Positions 51,833 to 61,569 of a stretch of 64,000 nt of DNA are shown here, one piece after another. The notes under the pieces were generated by a model. That model worked only from the letters and a program-made list of their open reading frames with translations, ran no database searches and was not told the origin of the DNA. The stretch lies in assembly GCA_031286615.1 (NCBI GenBank), contig JAITUA010000020.1, positions 663,287 to 727,286 of the forward strand, given 5' to 3'. The translations under genes and the position numbers were made by a program. The number at the start of each line of letters is the position of its first letter. Position 1 is the first letter of the stretch. Source of the DNA: Chryseobacterium sp. (GTDB taxonomy: Bacteria > Bacteroidota > Bacteroidia > Flavobacteriales > Weeksellaceae).

Positions 51833-52465
51833 TTATTTTAATTTATAAGAAATCATTACTCCTCCTCTGTATGGAATGATTTCACCGCTTTTATTGAATT
51901 TCTCAGCAGAATCATAACGTCTTCCTGTGGTGCGGTCATAACCCTTATAAAATCCTTGTGATGTTCCGACTGTTCCATAAATGTCAAGATTCCATCGTTC
52001 GGATAACTGGAATTGATATCCTGCTGTAACCCCCAGCATAACAGAGAAACCTCTTTGATACAGATTAGAATTGCGGAGGGTTTCTCCATTCCAGTTTTCA
52101 AAAGTATCATCATTCCAGTAATTCCATTTTGAAGCATTGTAAGCAGCAACAGAAACGTTCGCTCCTACATACCAGTGCTTGAACGCTTCATTAAAATAGT
52201 ATCTTCCTTCTGCAGATACGGAATAAAACTGTAACTCATGTCCTGAGAAAGACTTCCATGGTGAAATGAAAACATCTCCCTGAAGGGTATATTTCGGGCT
52301 GATTTGTTTTTCTATTCCAAGGTTTAAAATACCTATGGGAGCAAATAAAACATTTCCTTTTATGTATAAACTTTTATCCTGTCCTCCTTGTTCCTGTTCC
52401 TGAGCACTCAATGTAGTTGCTGACAGGAAAGCTAAAATGCCTGCTGCTAATAATTTATATTTCAT
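51833..52465 (-). CDS. DUF3575-like outer-membrane beta-barrel protein
   Basis: 210 residues. Signal peptide to TTLSA/QEQE, then an eight-strand barrel-like pattern beginning GNVLFAPIGILNLGIEKQISPKYTLQGDVFISPW and ending RGGVMISYKLK with an aromatic/basic last strand. DUF3575 proteins are small Bacteroidota outer-membrane proteins of unknown role. It lies in a minus-strand run with a thioredoxin-fold protein gene 14 bases upstream and the small membrane protein downstream. Confidence 0.82.
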   Translation of the reverse strand: MKYKLLAAGILAFLSATTLSAQEQEQGGQDKSLYIKGNVLFAPIGILNLGIEKQISPKYTLQGDVFISPWKSFSGHELQFYSVSAEGRYYFNEAFKHWYVGANVSVAAYNASKWNYWNDDTFENWNGETLRNSNLYQRGFSVMLGVTAGYQFQLSERWNLDIYGTVGTSQGFYKGYDRTTGRRYDSAEKFNKSGEIIPYRGGVMISYKLK

Positions 52466-52479
52466 CCGGTATGTAATGT

Positions 52480-53655
52480 TTATTTTATTTGCTTTAATAA
52501 TTCATCTACAAGTTGAGAATCCTTATTGCCCTGAACTGCTATATTTTTAGACATTTCAGCATAGTTTTTTGCCATCTCTTTATTTCCTGTAAGATGATAG
52601 AGTTTGGCAAGAATATAAGTGTTTTCTGAAGTTTCGCTTCTCATGACAGATTTTTCTGCCCATTCTGTAGCTTTCTTTAGTGAAGATGGTGTTTTCACGT
52701 GATCCACGAATATCCAGGCAGCTCTTAAAAGTTCATTAGGGTCAAATGAATCAGAATTTTTATAATAGTCTAAAGCAGCTTTTTCGTATTCAGGGAAATT
52801 ACTGTTTTGCTCATAATAACTGAGTTTAGTCTGATTCAGTTTTTTAAGAGCAGCTTCTTTTCCTACCAATGGTTCAGCCGTTTTTAAAAAATAGTCATCG
52901 TTGATTTTTTTGTTTTTATCATCAATAGACTGTTCTACTATTTTTCCTAGCTTAAGCTGAGCATCAAATTCGTTATAGGTTTCTTCAGGAAGAAATTTAA
53001 TGATCTCTGCTTTTCTGGATGCGAAAACTGTATAATTGGTGTCTTCTGACGACTTTACGAAATAAAGAAGAAAGCCGATTTCATCTTTTGTAAGTTCCTC
53101 GGTTTTCTTTTTATTCTGAAAATATCTTTCGGAAGCCTTTTTGGCGAAATCATAGTCTGTGTTGGCGTTCAGCTTCATAATATTGATCAGGAATTCCGGA
53201 TCCTTATCACCACTGGCAAAACGATCTTTCAGGGATCCTTTTTTGTTTCCTGGTGAGTTGATGTCCTGAGCCATGGCCACAAACATGCTCTCTTCCATAT
53301 AGCCGGTATTTCTGGAAACAAGCTCTCCTTCACCATTTAGGAAAAGATAAGTAGGATAGGAACGTACGCCAAATTTAGAAGCGATGTCTCTGCCTTCTCC
53401 TTTTTCCATATCAAATCTTGCATTGATGAAGTTGGTATTGTAATAATCACTCACAGATTTCTGGGTGAAAACATTTTTTTCCATCATTTTACATGGCCCA
53501 CACCAGGAAGCATATGCATCAATAAAAACCAATTTCTTTTCCTTTTTGGCTTTTGCAATAATATCTTTGAATGGCAGCTCCTGAAACTGGATAGCTTCCT
53601 GAGCAGAAATAGCGATGGCACAAAAAATAGATATCCCGGAGATGATCTTCTTCAT
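52480..53655 (-). CDS. periplasmic thioredoxin-fold protein with TPR-like tail
   Basis: 391 residues from the ATG at 53655 (two in-frame ATGs; the earlier is at 53661). Signal peptide ends AISA/QEAI. Thioredoxin domain about 22-140 with WCGPC (residues 51-55) and the cis-Pro in VRSYPTYLFL. A long helical, TPR-like C-terminal region (about 160-390) follows: KASERYFQNKKKTEEL, DPNELLRAAWIFVDHV, NTYILAKLYHLTGNKEMAKNYAEM. It is probably a thiol reductase or disulfide isomerase of the periplasm that binds partner proteins through the tail. Substrate unknown. Confidence 0.87.
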   Translation of the reverse strand: MKKIISGISIFCAIAISAQEAIQFQELPFKDIIAKAKKEKKLVFIDAYASWCGPCKMMEKNVFTQKSVSDYYNTNFINARFDMEKGEGRDIASKFGVRSYPTYLFLNGEGELVSRNTGYMEESMFVAMAQDINSPGNKKGSLKDRFASGDKDPEFLINIMKLNANTDYDFAKKASERYFQNKKKTEELTKDEIGFLLYFVKSSEDTNYTVFASRKAEIIKFLPEETYNEFDAQLKLGKIVEQSIDDKNKKINDDYFLKTAEPLVGKEAALKKLNQTKLSYYEQNSNFPEYEKAALDYYKNSDSFDPNELLRAAWIFVDHVKTPSSLKKATEWAEKSVMRSETSENTYILAKLYHLTGNKEMAKNYAEMSKNIAVQGNKDSQLVDELLKQIK

Positions 53656-53884
53656 TTTCAAATAAGATTTGTAGGCGAAGATAATTAATTTTCAAAATAT
53701 AGAGTGCTGAATTAACGGTCTGAATACCGATATTAACTAACTTTAAGACTTAAGCTTATAGAGTTTTTTGTTTTTTTAGCTTAAAACATTAAAGAACAAA
53801 TATGTTTTTGTTCCAAAATAAGCTGGCTTATTGGTGATTTTAAAGATATAAATAATTCACTTTATGGTACTGAAATCTTTGTTA

Positions 53885-53892
53885 TATCTTTG
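53885..53892 (+). promoter_or_regulatory. -7 box TATCTTTG of LytS-type kinase
   Basis: TAnnTTTG match 44 bases before the TTG start at 53937. A TTTA at 53861-53864 has 20-base spacing and could be a degenerate -33. The rest of the 275-base gap after the thioredoxin gene shows nothing further. Confidence 0.5.
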
Positions 53893-53936
53893 CAAACGAA
53901 TAATTTATATGTAGAGGAATCCATAATTTAGATAAT

Positions 53937-55520
53937 TTGATTATTAATTTTAAACACGCCTTATCCAAAAAATCCATTTACATCACCGCTTTATCTGCCT
54001 GCCTGATCGCAGTGGCAGCATTTGCTGTTTTGAGTCTTTTGATCACAGAAGACAGTCGTAAAAATACCGATGATTTTGCAAAGAAAACATTCTTCCGAAA
54101 ATATGAATCCATAGAACATGAATTCAGGAATATTGAGGATTATCAATATCTGCTCCGAGCATTGATTCAAAAAGACGGACTGAAGAATTATAAAGATTAT
54201 TCTTTGGTTTTAAATGATTTAAACAAAAAGAGAAATCTGCTGCCTTACAGTTGGTATTATTATGAAAATACAGCTTCCGGAAAAACAGAAAGTAATAATC
54301 CCTTATCCGATATTTTCAAAAAGGCAGATTATAAAGAAAAAGCTATTGTTCTAAAAAATAACGGATCCGGACATTTCAGAGATCTTTTGATAACTAAAAA
54401 AGACAGTATGTATTGGATAAGCTATGATTCCCTGATGCTGTCTGATAAAAACAAACTCTATTATGGCTCAACCGTAAGTCTGGATGATCTTCATCAATAT
54501 TTTATCAATGTTGACAAAAGTTCTAATACCTATGCCTATGTCTTTACCAAAGAAGGAATTTGTATTACCCATCCTGAGAAGAAATACATTGGAAAGAATA
54601 TCTTTGATTTTACAGATATTAAGACTAAAGATACATTATCTGGCAAAACTGAAGCGGGATATACCAAAGGGACGGCCGTTTCAGAATATCTTGGGGTTGG
54701 GGTAACACGTTTCATAAAGCCATTAAAGACTGATAATTTTGACGGATATACGGTAGTGAATCATGTTAATTTTATTATTGATGAAAATATTGGCAAGATA
54801 AAAACCTATACCGTTTATATTTTCCTTGCAGCCCTGTTTCTTATTGTAACGGTCTTTATATTATTTCAGAGAGCAACCAGTCTGGCTTATCAGGAAAAAG
54901 AGAAAATACAGTCTGAGAAGAATTTGTTGTTGATAGAAAACGAAAAGATGCATAAAGCCGAAGTGATCAATCAGCTGCAGCAGCTTAAGAATAATATCAA
55001 TCCACACTTTCTTTTTAATTCTCTGAACTCTCTTTACATGCTGATTGGTATCAATAAAGAGAATGCGCAGAAATTTACCATGAATCTGTCTAAGATTTAC
55101 AGATACCTTATAGTACCTCCGAAAGAGAATATAGTTCCGGTTTCGCAGGAAATCAAATTTATACAGCAGTATATGGAACTTTTGAAAAGCAGGTTTGATG
55201 AAGAAATGAGGTTTGAACTAATTATTAATGATCCTGTAAGTCTGGAAAAACGGATTCCGTATTTATCACTGCAAATCGTTACCGAGAACGCGATCAAGCA
55301 CAATATTGCGACGATAGATCAGCCTCTGGAAATTATCATTATTGTGGATGAAGATGGGATTACGGTGAAGAACACCTGGCAGCCAAAAACTGAACAGGTG
55401 CAGGGTGAGAAATTCGGAATTGATTATTTGAATCAAGTTTATGAGTATTTTAAGAATAATCTTCTTCATATTTCTGTAGATGGTGAATATTTCATATGTT
55501 TTTTACCATTAATGAAGTGA
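53937..55520 (+). CDS. LytS-type sensor histidine kinase with Cache-like domain
   Basis: 527 residues, TTG start at 53937. One membrane helix (about 13-36), a periplasmic region of about 250 residues with Cache-like features (SWYYYENTAS, LYYGSTVSLDDLHQYF, YVFTKEGICITHPEKKYIGKNIFDF), a second helix (YTVYIFLAALFLIVTVFILF), a coiled coil, then the His_kinase/LytS domain: NINPHFLFNSLNSL (His 357), VPVSQEIKFIQQYMELLKSRF and an ATPase domain with the N-box (TENAIKHNI). The G2 box is degenerate, as usual for LytS. The cognate LytTR regulator is probably at 62969, at the other end of this locus. Confidence 0.9.
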   Translation: MIINFKHALSKKSIYITALSACLIAVAAFAVLSLLITEDSRKNTDDFAKKTFFRKYESIEHEFRNIEDYQYLLRALIQKDGLKNYKDYSLVLNDLNKKRNLLPYSWYYYENTASGKTESNNPLSDIFKKADYKEKAIVLKNNGSGHFRDLLITKKDSMYWISYDSLMLSDKNKLYYGSTVSLDDLHQYFINVDKSSNTYAYVFTKEGICITHPEKKYIGKNIFDFTDIKTKDTLSGKTEAGYTKGTAVSEYLGVGVTRFIKPLKTDNFDGYTVVNHVNFIIDENIGKIKTYTVYIFLAALFLIVTVFILFQRATSLAYQEKEKIQSEKNLLLIENEKMHKAEVINQLQQLKNNINPHFLFNSLNSLYMLIGINKENAQKFTMNLSKIYRYLIVPPKENIVPVSQEIKFIQQYMELLKSRFDEEMRFELIINDPVSLEKRIPYLSLQIVTENAIKHNIATIDQPLEIIIIVDEDGITVKNTWQPKTEQVQGEKFGIDYLNQVYEYFKNNLLHISVDGEYFICFLPLMK

Positions 55521-55632
55521 AAATAAAAATCCATTCACTCCCGAAAAATCACCTTTCACTCCCTAATATTATATATATGATTCGCGATACCTATAGCTTT
55601 GCTTACTGAAACTAAGATATTTACTATTTGGA

Positions 55633-58218
55633 ATGAATCGGACTATTTTAATGAAGAATTACAGGCTGGCACTGTATTTAGGTCTTGCTATGGCCTCACC
55701 AATGGCAATAGCACAGAAAAAAGATACAGTAAAGGTCAACAAAGACAAAACTGATAAGACAGAGACTTCCTCATCAAAGAAAACAAAGAAAATTGAAGAT
55801 CTGATCAAAAAAGGGACCTATAAAAAAGGACTTTTTAATACGATACAGGTAAAAACGGATATTTATTTTGAAATTCCTGACAGTTTGATGGGACGTCAGT
55901 TTTTGGTGGTGAACAAACTCTCTCAGGTACCAATGCAGGTGAATGAGGCAGGTTTGAACAAAGGAATGAATTATGAAAATAAGGTCATCTCTTTTCACCG
56001 TGATCCCGTAGCCAAAAAAGTATGGGTAAAAACGGTGGTTCCTAAGGTATCATCCCCCAAAAATGATGCCATTACAAAATCTGTTAAAGATAACTTTTCA
56101 GAATCTGTAATTGAAGTCTTTGATATTGAAGCACAAAATAGTGATTCTACAGCAGTGGCCATTAAAGTCAATAAAGTTTTTGATGGAAATCAAAAGAGTT
56201 TCAATGATGTTCTGGCAAATGTAGGATTGGGTGGATCTGTGAAATCAAGTCTTTCTTATATAGAAGGGGTGAAAACTTTCCCTAAGAATCTTGTGGTAAA
56301 GTCTCAATTGTCTACTTCTGTAAATGAAGGTGGGGTAGATCTGCCGGTAACCCTTGGTGTTACTACAAATCTGGTACTGCTTTCTAAAATACCGATGAAA
56401 CCAAGAGTAGCAGATTCAAGAGTAGGATTTTTCTCAGAAAAACACTGGTCGTTTAATGACAATCAGCAGAAAATGGATGAAAAATTCTTCATTACCAAAT
56501 GGAACCTTGAACCGAAAGACGAGGATAAAGAAAAATATTTAAGAGGTGAGCTGGTAGAACCTAAGAAACCGATCGTTTATTATATCGATCCGGCAACACC
56601 AAAACAATGGCGTGAAAAAATCATTGCCGGAGTACATGACTGGCAGGCGGCGTTTGAGCAGGCAGGATTCAAAAATGCAGTGATTGCGAAAATGCCGGAT
56701 GAAAAAGATGAAGATTTTGATATTGATGATGTAAGATATTCTGTAATTACTTACGCCGCTTCGCCAAAGTCAAATGCAATGGGACCCTCTGTGGTAGATC
56801 CTAGAAGTGGAGAAATTATCGAGGCCGATATTATCTGGTGGCACAATGTAATGACTTCTCTTCATGACTGGATGAGAATTCAGACCGGGCCTATCGACCC
56901 GAAAGCAAGAGGAAATAAATTCAGTGATGAGCACATGGGTGAGGCAATCCGTTTTGTTTCATCTCATGAGGTAGGGCACACTTTCGGACTGAAGCATAAT
57001 ATGGGAGCATCATTTGCCTTCCCTGTAGAGTCGCTTCGTTCAAAAGAATTTACAGACAAAATGGGTGGTACAGCGCCTTCCATTATGGATTATGCACGTT
57101 ACAATTACGTAGCTCAGCCGGAAGATGGAGTTACAGCCATCACTCCGAAAATTGGTCTTTACGACAAATATGCTATAGATTGGGGTTACCGTTGGTATCC
57201 TGATGAGTTTGTTGAGAAAAAAGCACTGAGAAGCTTAATTGAGAAGCACGAGGATGACCCGTTATATTTCTATGGTGAGCAGCAGAGCTATCTGGAAACT
57301 ATCGATCCGCGTTCGCAGTCTGAAGATTTAGGAGATGATGCTATGAAAGCCAGCGAGTATGGGATGAAAAACCTGAAAGTGGTTGTCAGCAATCTTTTAA
57401 AATGGACGTATGAAGATGGCAAAGAATATACGGATGCCGGAAAACTGTACATGGGAGCTATCGGACAATGGGATCTGTATACAGGTCATGTGATGGCAAA
57501 TGTTGGAGGAATTTATCTGAATAATACGGTTTTTGGCAACAAAAAGAAAGCCTACGAAGCAGTTCCTGCTGAAATACAGACTAGAGCTGTTGATTATCTT
57601 GTTAAAAATGCAATCAACCTTCCGGAATGGCTATTCTTTAATCCGATTACAGAAAAAACATACCCGGTTAAAGATTCACCAATGGGTCCATTCGAGCAGA
57701 CACCATATACCATGGCAAGAGGAATGCAGTATGCAAATATCTATTCCCTGTTCATGGATGACAGATTGTTGAGATTGCTCGAAAATGAGCTGAAACATCA
57801 GATGTCAGGTTCAAAAGAAGAGATCTACACCGTTGAGAAATTATTTGATCAGGTAAGAACGGCCATTTTCAGTAAAAAAGGAAGCCTGACGATGCTTGAA
57901 AAAATGACTCAGAAAAACTATGTAGATGCCCTGATTGTTTCAGTGAATAAATTATTTGAAAAAACAGCGGTGAAAGGATTGAAAGTAGATGATAATCTGA
58001 ACATCCCAACCATCTGTAATTTCCATGAAGATGACCATGGTCTTAGGAATATCAATTATTCATCCATGAAAAGAGTATCTGAAGTCACTACTTACAAAAG
58101 GGCGGAACTTCAGAAGGTTCTGGACTTACTGAACAGAACAAGATACAGAGGTGATGATGCTTCCAGAGCACATTACACAGATTTAATCATTCGTATACAA
58201 GAGGCTTTAAACAAATAA
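55633..58218 (+). CDS. zinc-dependent metalloprotease (DUF5117/DUF4953 type)
   Basis: 861 residues from ATG 55633 (an ATG at 55651 gives a more typical signal peptide, ending PMAIA/QKKD). Lys/Thr-rich linker, then N-terminal DUF5118/DUF5117-like beta domains (DIYFEIPDSLMGRQFLVVNKLSQVP; DSRVGFFSEKHWSF) and a C-terminal metzincin domain with HEVGHTFGLKHNMGAS (zinc His 445/449/455, HExxHxxGxxH), followed by the Met-turn PSIMDYARYNYVA. Probably periplasmic or surface-located, degrading proteins. The gene is 6 bases from the SusC gene, so the three form an operon for protein breakdown and peptide import. Confidence 0.93.
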   Translation: MNRTILMKNYRLALYLGLAMASPMAIAQKKDTVKVNKDKTDKTETSSSKKTKKIEDLIKKGTYKKGLFNTIQVKTDIYFEIPDSLMGRQFLVVNKLSQVPMQVNEAGLNKGMNYENKVISFHRDPVAKKVWVKTVVPKVSSPKNDAITKSVKDNFSESVIEVFDIEAQNSDSTAVAIKVNKVFDGNQKSFNDVLANVGLGGSVKSSLSYIEGVKTFPKNLVVKSQLSTSVNEGGVDLPVTLGVTTNLVLLSKIPMKPRVADSRVGFFSEKHWSFNDNQQKMDEKFFITKWNLEPKDEDKEKYLRGELVEPKKPIVYYIDPATPKQWREKIIAGVHDWQAAFEQAGFKNAVIAKMPDEKDEDFDIDDVRYSVITYAASPKSNAMGPSVVDPRSGEIIEADIIWWHNVMTSLHDWMRIQTGPIDPKARGNKFSDEHMGEAIRFVSSHEVGHTFGLKHNMGASFAFPVESLRSKEFTDKMGGTAPSIMDYARYNYVAQPEDGVTAITPKIGLYDKYAIDWGYRWYPDEFVEKKALRSLIEKHEDDPLYFYGEQQSYLETIDPRSQSEDLGDDAMKASEYGMKNLKVVVSNLLKWTYEDGKEYTDAGKLYMGAIGQWDLYTGHVMANVGGIYLNNTVFGNKKKAYEAVPAEIQTRAVDYLVKNAINLPEWLFFNPITEKTYPVKDSPMGPFEQTPYTMARGMQYANIYSLFMDDRLLRLLENELKHQMSGSKEEIYTVEKLFDQVRTAIFSKKGSLTMLEKMTQKNYVDALIVSVNKLFEKTAVKGLKVDDNLNIPTICNFHEDDHGLRNINYSSMKRVSEVTTYKRAELQKVLDLLNRTRYRGDDASRAHYTDLIIRIQEALNK

Positions 58219-58224
58219 ACGGCA

Positions 58225-61200
58225 ATGAAAAAAACTCTAATACTTTTACCTCTTTTGGCTGCTAATATAGCAATGGCCCAGCAAAAGAAAACCATCACCG
58301 GAAAAATAGAAGACGGAAATACTTCTCAGGTAATTACCGGTGCATCTATAAAAATCGAGACGCAATCTGTCTCTACAAAAACGGAATTAGAAGGAATTAT
58401 TGAAAGTGTATCAGTAGGTACAGTGACTGATAAGGACGGAAAATTTATACTGGAAATTCCTGCAGATACCAAATCGGTATCTGTAAGCTACCCGGGTTAC
58501 GAATCCAGAGTAATTCAGTTGAATGAAGGGCAGACCAGTTATACAATAAGACTGACTTCTGAAGTTACAGACAAAAATAAAATCCAGGAAGTAATCATCA
58601 CTGGATATCAGAAAATTGAAAAACGTAAGCAGACCTCAGCGGTTTCTACAGTGAAAATGGACAACATCAGCCAGGCTGGTGTTGCCAGTGTAGACCAGAT
58701 GCTGGCAGGGCAGATTGCCGGTGTGGCAGTAACTCCTGAAACCGGGGCTCCGGGAAGTCCGGCGAAGATCAGAATCAGAGGTACAGCTTCTCTTTCAGGT
58801 CCTCAGGATCCGCTATGGGTAATTGACGGTCTTCCATTAGAAGGAAATGATGTTCCGAACTTTACCGATAAAGACAATATTGACCAGCTTCAGAACTTCT
58901 CTATCGCAGGACTGAACCCTAACGATATTGAAGATATTACGATTCTTAAAGATGCCGCTGCAACCGCAATTTACGGGGCAAGAGCTGCAAATGGAGTAAT
59001 TTCCATTACAACGAAAAAAGGAAAAAAAGGAAGTTTAAAACTGAACTTCTCAGCAGATACTTTCGTTACCTCACGTCCGGATTTTGGTAAACTGAATCTT
59101 TTAAACGCTTCCGAAAAAGTAGATCTGGAATTGATGCTTGCCAAGCGTGCCGATCTTACTTACCGTGCTGATAAAGGGGAAGTGATGAGAATTTTAACCC
59201 AAAACAACCAGCTTGATGCTTTCAGAAACGGAGGTTTTGATGCCTTGAATTCTTTGACACGCCAGCAGATTGACGGGTTAAGAAACAGTAATACAGACTG
59301 GGGTAAACTGTTGTACAGAAATGCGATCAACAAACAATATGGATTAAGTGTTTCCGGAGGAAGTGACCGTGCAGATTACTATTTCTCCCTGGGATACTAT
59401 GATGAAGAAGGAACAACTATCGGGACAGGTTTTAAACGTTATAACCTGACTTTAAAAAACAACTACAAATTAAGCGATAAGTTAAATGCAGGAATCTCTA
59501 TTTTCGGAACGCAAAGCGAGCGTGAATCTTTTGTAACGGATGCTGATGCTTCCATCAACCCTGTTAATTATTCCAGAAACGCTAATCCTTACATGAAGCC
59601 TTTCAATGCAGACGGAAGCTATAATTATGATAAAGATATAGACGGTTTTGAGGATCGATATATTCCTTTCAATTTCCTTGAAGAAAGAGAAAATACAAAT
59701 TACTCGCTGAAAAATAACTCTTTGAAAGCGATTCTAGATTTAGAATATAAAGCTTCAAAAAGTTTAAGATTTACTTCTCAGTTAGGTATTCAGTATGATA
59801 CCAATAAAACGGAGAAATTTGCTGCGGAAAATACATACTTCACCAGAAAAATGAAAGAAAATACCCGTTATTATAAAGACGGTAAATACAATTACTTTCT
59901 ACCGGCGGGTGCTGTAAAACAAAACTGGGATAACGATTTCTTTCAGTACAACTGGAAATTGCAGGCCGCTTACAGCACGAAAATCAATTCAAAGCACGAA
60001 ATTGATTTGATGGCAGGAACGGAAATCCGTAAAACAGAAGATAATACTACTATTACCAGAGCTTTCGGATACGATCCAACGACAAGAAGAGCTACTGCAA
60101 TTGTTTTCCCGAATTCAGGTTTTGCGGCAGATAAAAGATATGAAACGTACCGTGAGGCAGCTCCTATAGAGAATGCTTATGCGTCCATGTTTGCTACAGC
60201 GTCTTATACCTACGATCAGAAATATACATTCTTCGGAAGTGTGAGATATGACGGTACCAACCTTTTCGGGGTCAATAAAAAATATAAATACCTTCCAATT
60301 TGGGCTGTTTCAGGATCATGGCTGGTGACGAAGGAAGACTTCATGAAAAATATTACTGCGGTATCTAACCTTAGATTAAGAGCATCTTATGGTCTTCAGG
60401 GAAATATAGACAGAAATACATCGCCATTCTTTATCGGGGAATACAATGACACAACAATTCTTCCAGGTGTAAAAGAAGGAGTTATTAATGTTATCAGCCC
60501 TCCGAACGATAAATTGAGATGGGAAAAAACAACCAACAGCAACGTTGGTCTTGATTTAGGATTGTTCAATAACCGTGTAAGCCTTACCGCTGATGTCTAC
60601 AGCAGAAAAGGAACGGATATGATCAGTATGAAAGAAACACCTCTTGAAACAGGATTCGAATATACAATGATGAACTGGGGAAGTCTGACCAACAAAGGTT
60701 TTGAACTGGCATTGTCTACCAGAAACATCAATCATGATAATTTTAAGTGGACAACTACCATCAATTTTGCTCACAACAAAAGTAGGGTATTGAGCGAGCA
60801 GCCCCGTGACAATGCTTTCCTTCCTTCAAGAGAAGGTCTTCCGGTGAATGCTGTTTTTGCTTTAAAAACTGCAGGAATGGACGAACACGGAAACCCATTG
60901 TTCTGGAAAGGAGACCAAAAAATTTCAGCAGTAGAATTCTTTAAATTATATGATGTATATGCTGATTTCCTTCCAGGGCAGCTTGTAGATACAAAACTTT
61001 CAAATGCTGAGCTTAGAAGCCTGTTTACCTATGTAGGGGACAGAGATCCGAAGTTTACAGGAGGGATTATCAATACATTTAAAGTAAGTAATTTTGATCT
61101 TACCATCTCTGCAACATTCAACCTGAAGCAGACGGTAATGAGAACACCTTCTTACCGAGGAATGGATCTGGATAGAGGAAGAAATTACACAAGAGACATC

Positions 61201-61557
61201 TATGAAGCGGGAGGTTCGCTTCCAGGAATTACAAGTCCTGATATGGATGCTAATCCGGACGGATGGATGGCTAACAAGTGGTTTGCAGGAAACCGTTCAA
61301 GTGCATACAATTTACTTGATATATGGGCAAAAGAGATCAGCTACATAAGAATCAGCAGTATTCGTTTAGGGTATACACTGCCTAAAGAATTTACAAATCC
61401 TATGGGGATTTCCAGTCTGAGACTAAGCGTTGAAGGGCGTAATCTGTTTGTATTCAGTAACGGATATAAAGGATATTTCGATCCGGAAACGTATGGTAAT
61501 ATTTATGCACAGCCTATCACCAAATCGGTGACCGTAGGATTTAATGTTTCTTTTTAA
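58225..61557 (+). CDS. SusC/RagA-type transporter, likely peptide uptake
   Basis: 1110 residues. Signal to MAQQ, an expanded CarboxypepD_reg-like domain (about 20-115, with an extra 20-residue insert STKTELEGIIESVSVGTVTD inside), then IQEVIITGYQK, plug (AGQIAGVAVTPETGAPGSPAKIRIRGTASLSGPQDPLWVIDGLPL; ITILKDAAATAIYGARAANGVISITTKKG) and barrel to SVTVGFNVSF. Coupled to a metalloprotease upstream and SusD downstream, it most likely imports peptides, by analogy with RagA. Spacing is 6 bases from the protease gene and 12 bases to the SusD start at 61570. Confidence 0.94.
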   Translation: MKKTLILLPLLAANIAMAQQKKTITGKIEDGNTSQVITGASIKIETQSVSTKTELEGIIESVSVGTVTDKDGKFILEIPADTKSVSVSYPGYESRVIQLNEGQTSYTIRLTSEVTDKNKIQEVIITGYQKIEKRKQTSAVSTVKMDNISQAGVASVDQMLAGQIAGVAVTPETGAPGSPAKIRIRGTASLSGPQDPLWVIDGLPLEGNDVPNFTDKDNIDQLQNFSIAGLNPNDIEDITILKDAAATAIYGARAANGVISITTKKGKKGSLKLNFSADTFVTSRPDFGKLNLLNASEKVDLELMLAKRADLTYRADKGEVMRILTQNNQLDAFRNGGFDALNSLTRQQIDGLRNSNTDWGKLLYRNAINKQYGLSVSGGSDRADYYFSLGYYDEEGTTIGTGFKRYNLTLKNNYKLSDKLNAGISIFGTQSERESFVTDADASINPVNYSRNANPYMKPFNADGSYNYDKDIDGFEDRYIPFNFLEERENTNYSLKNNSLKAILDLEYKASKSLRFTSQLGIQYDTNKTEKFAAENTYFTRKMKENTRYYKDGKYNYFLPAGAVKQNWDNDFFQYNWKLQAAYSTKINSKHEIDLMAGTEIRKTEDNTTITRAFGYDPTTRRATAIVFPNSGFAADKRYETYREAAPIENAYASMFATASYTYDQKYTFFGSVRYDGTNLFGVNKKYKYLPIWAVSGSWLVTKEDFMKNITAVSNLRLRASYGLQGNIDRNTSPFFIGEYNDTTILPGVKEGVINVISPPNDKLRWEKTTNSNVGLDLGLFNNRVSLTADVYSRKGTDMISMKETPLETGFEYTMMNWGSLTNKGFELALSTRNINHDNFKWTTTINFAHNKSRVLSEQPRDNAFLPSREGLPVNAVFALKTAGMDEHGNPLFWKGDQKISAVEFFKLYDVYADFLPGQLVDTKLSNAELRSLFTYVGDRDPKFTGGIINTFKVSNFDLTISATFNLKQTVMRTPSYRGMDLDRGRNYTRDIYEAGGSLPGITSPDMDANPDGWMANKWFAGNRSSAYNLLDIWAKEISYIRISSIRLGYTLPKEFTNPMGISSLRLSVEGRNLFVFSNGYKGYFDPETYGNIYAQPITKSVTVGFNVSF

Positions 61558-61569
61558 AACTTGAGAAAA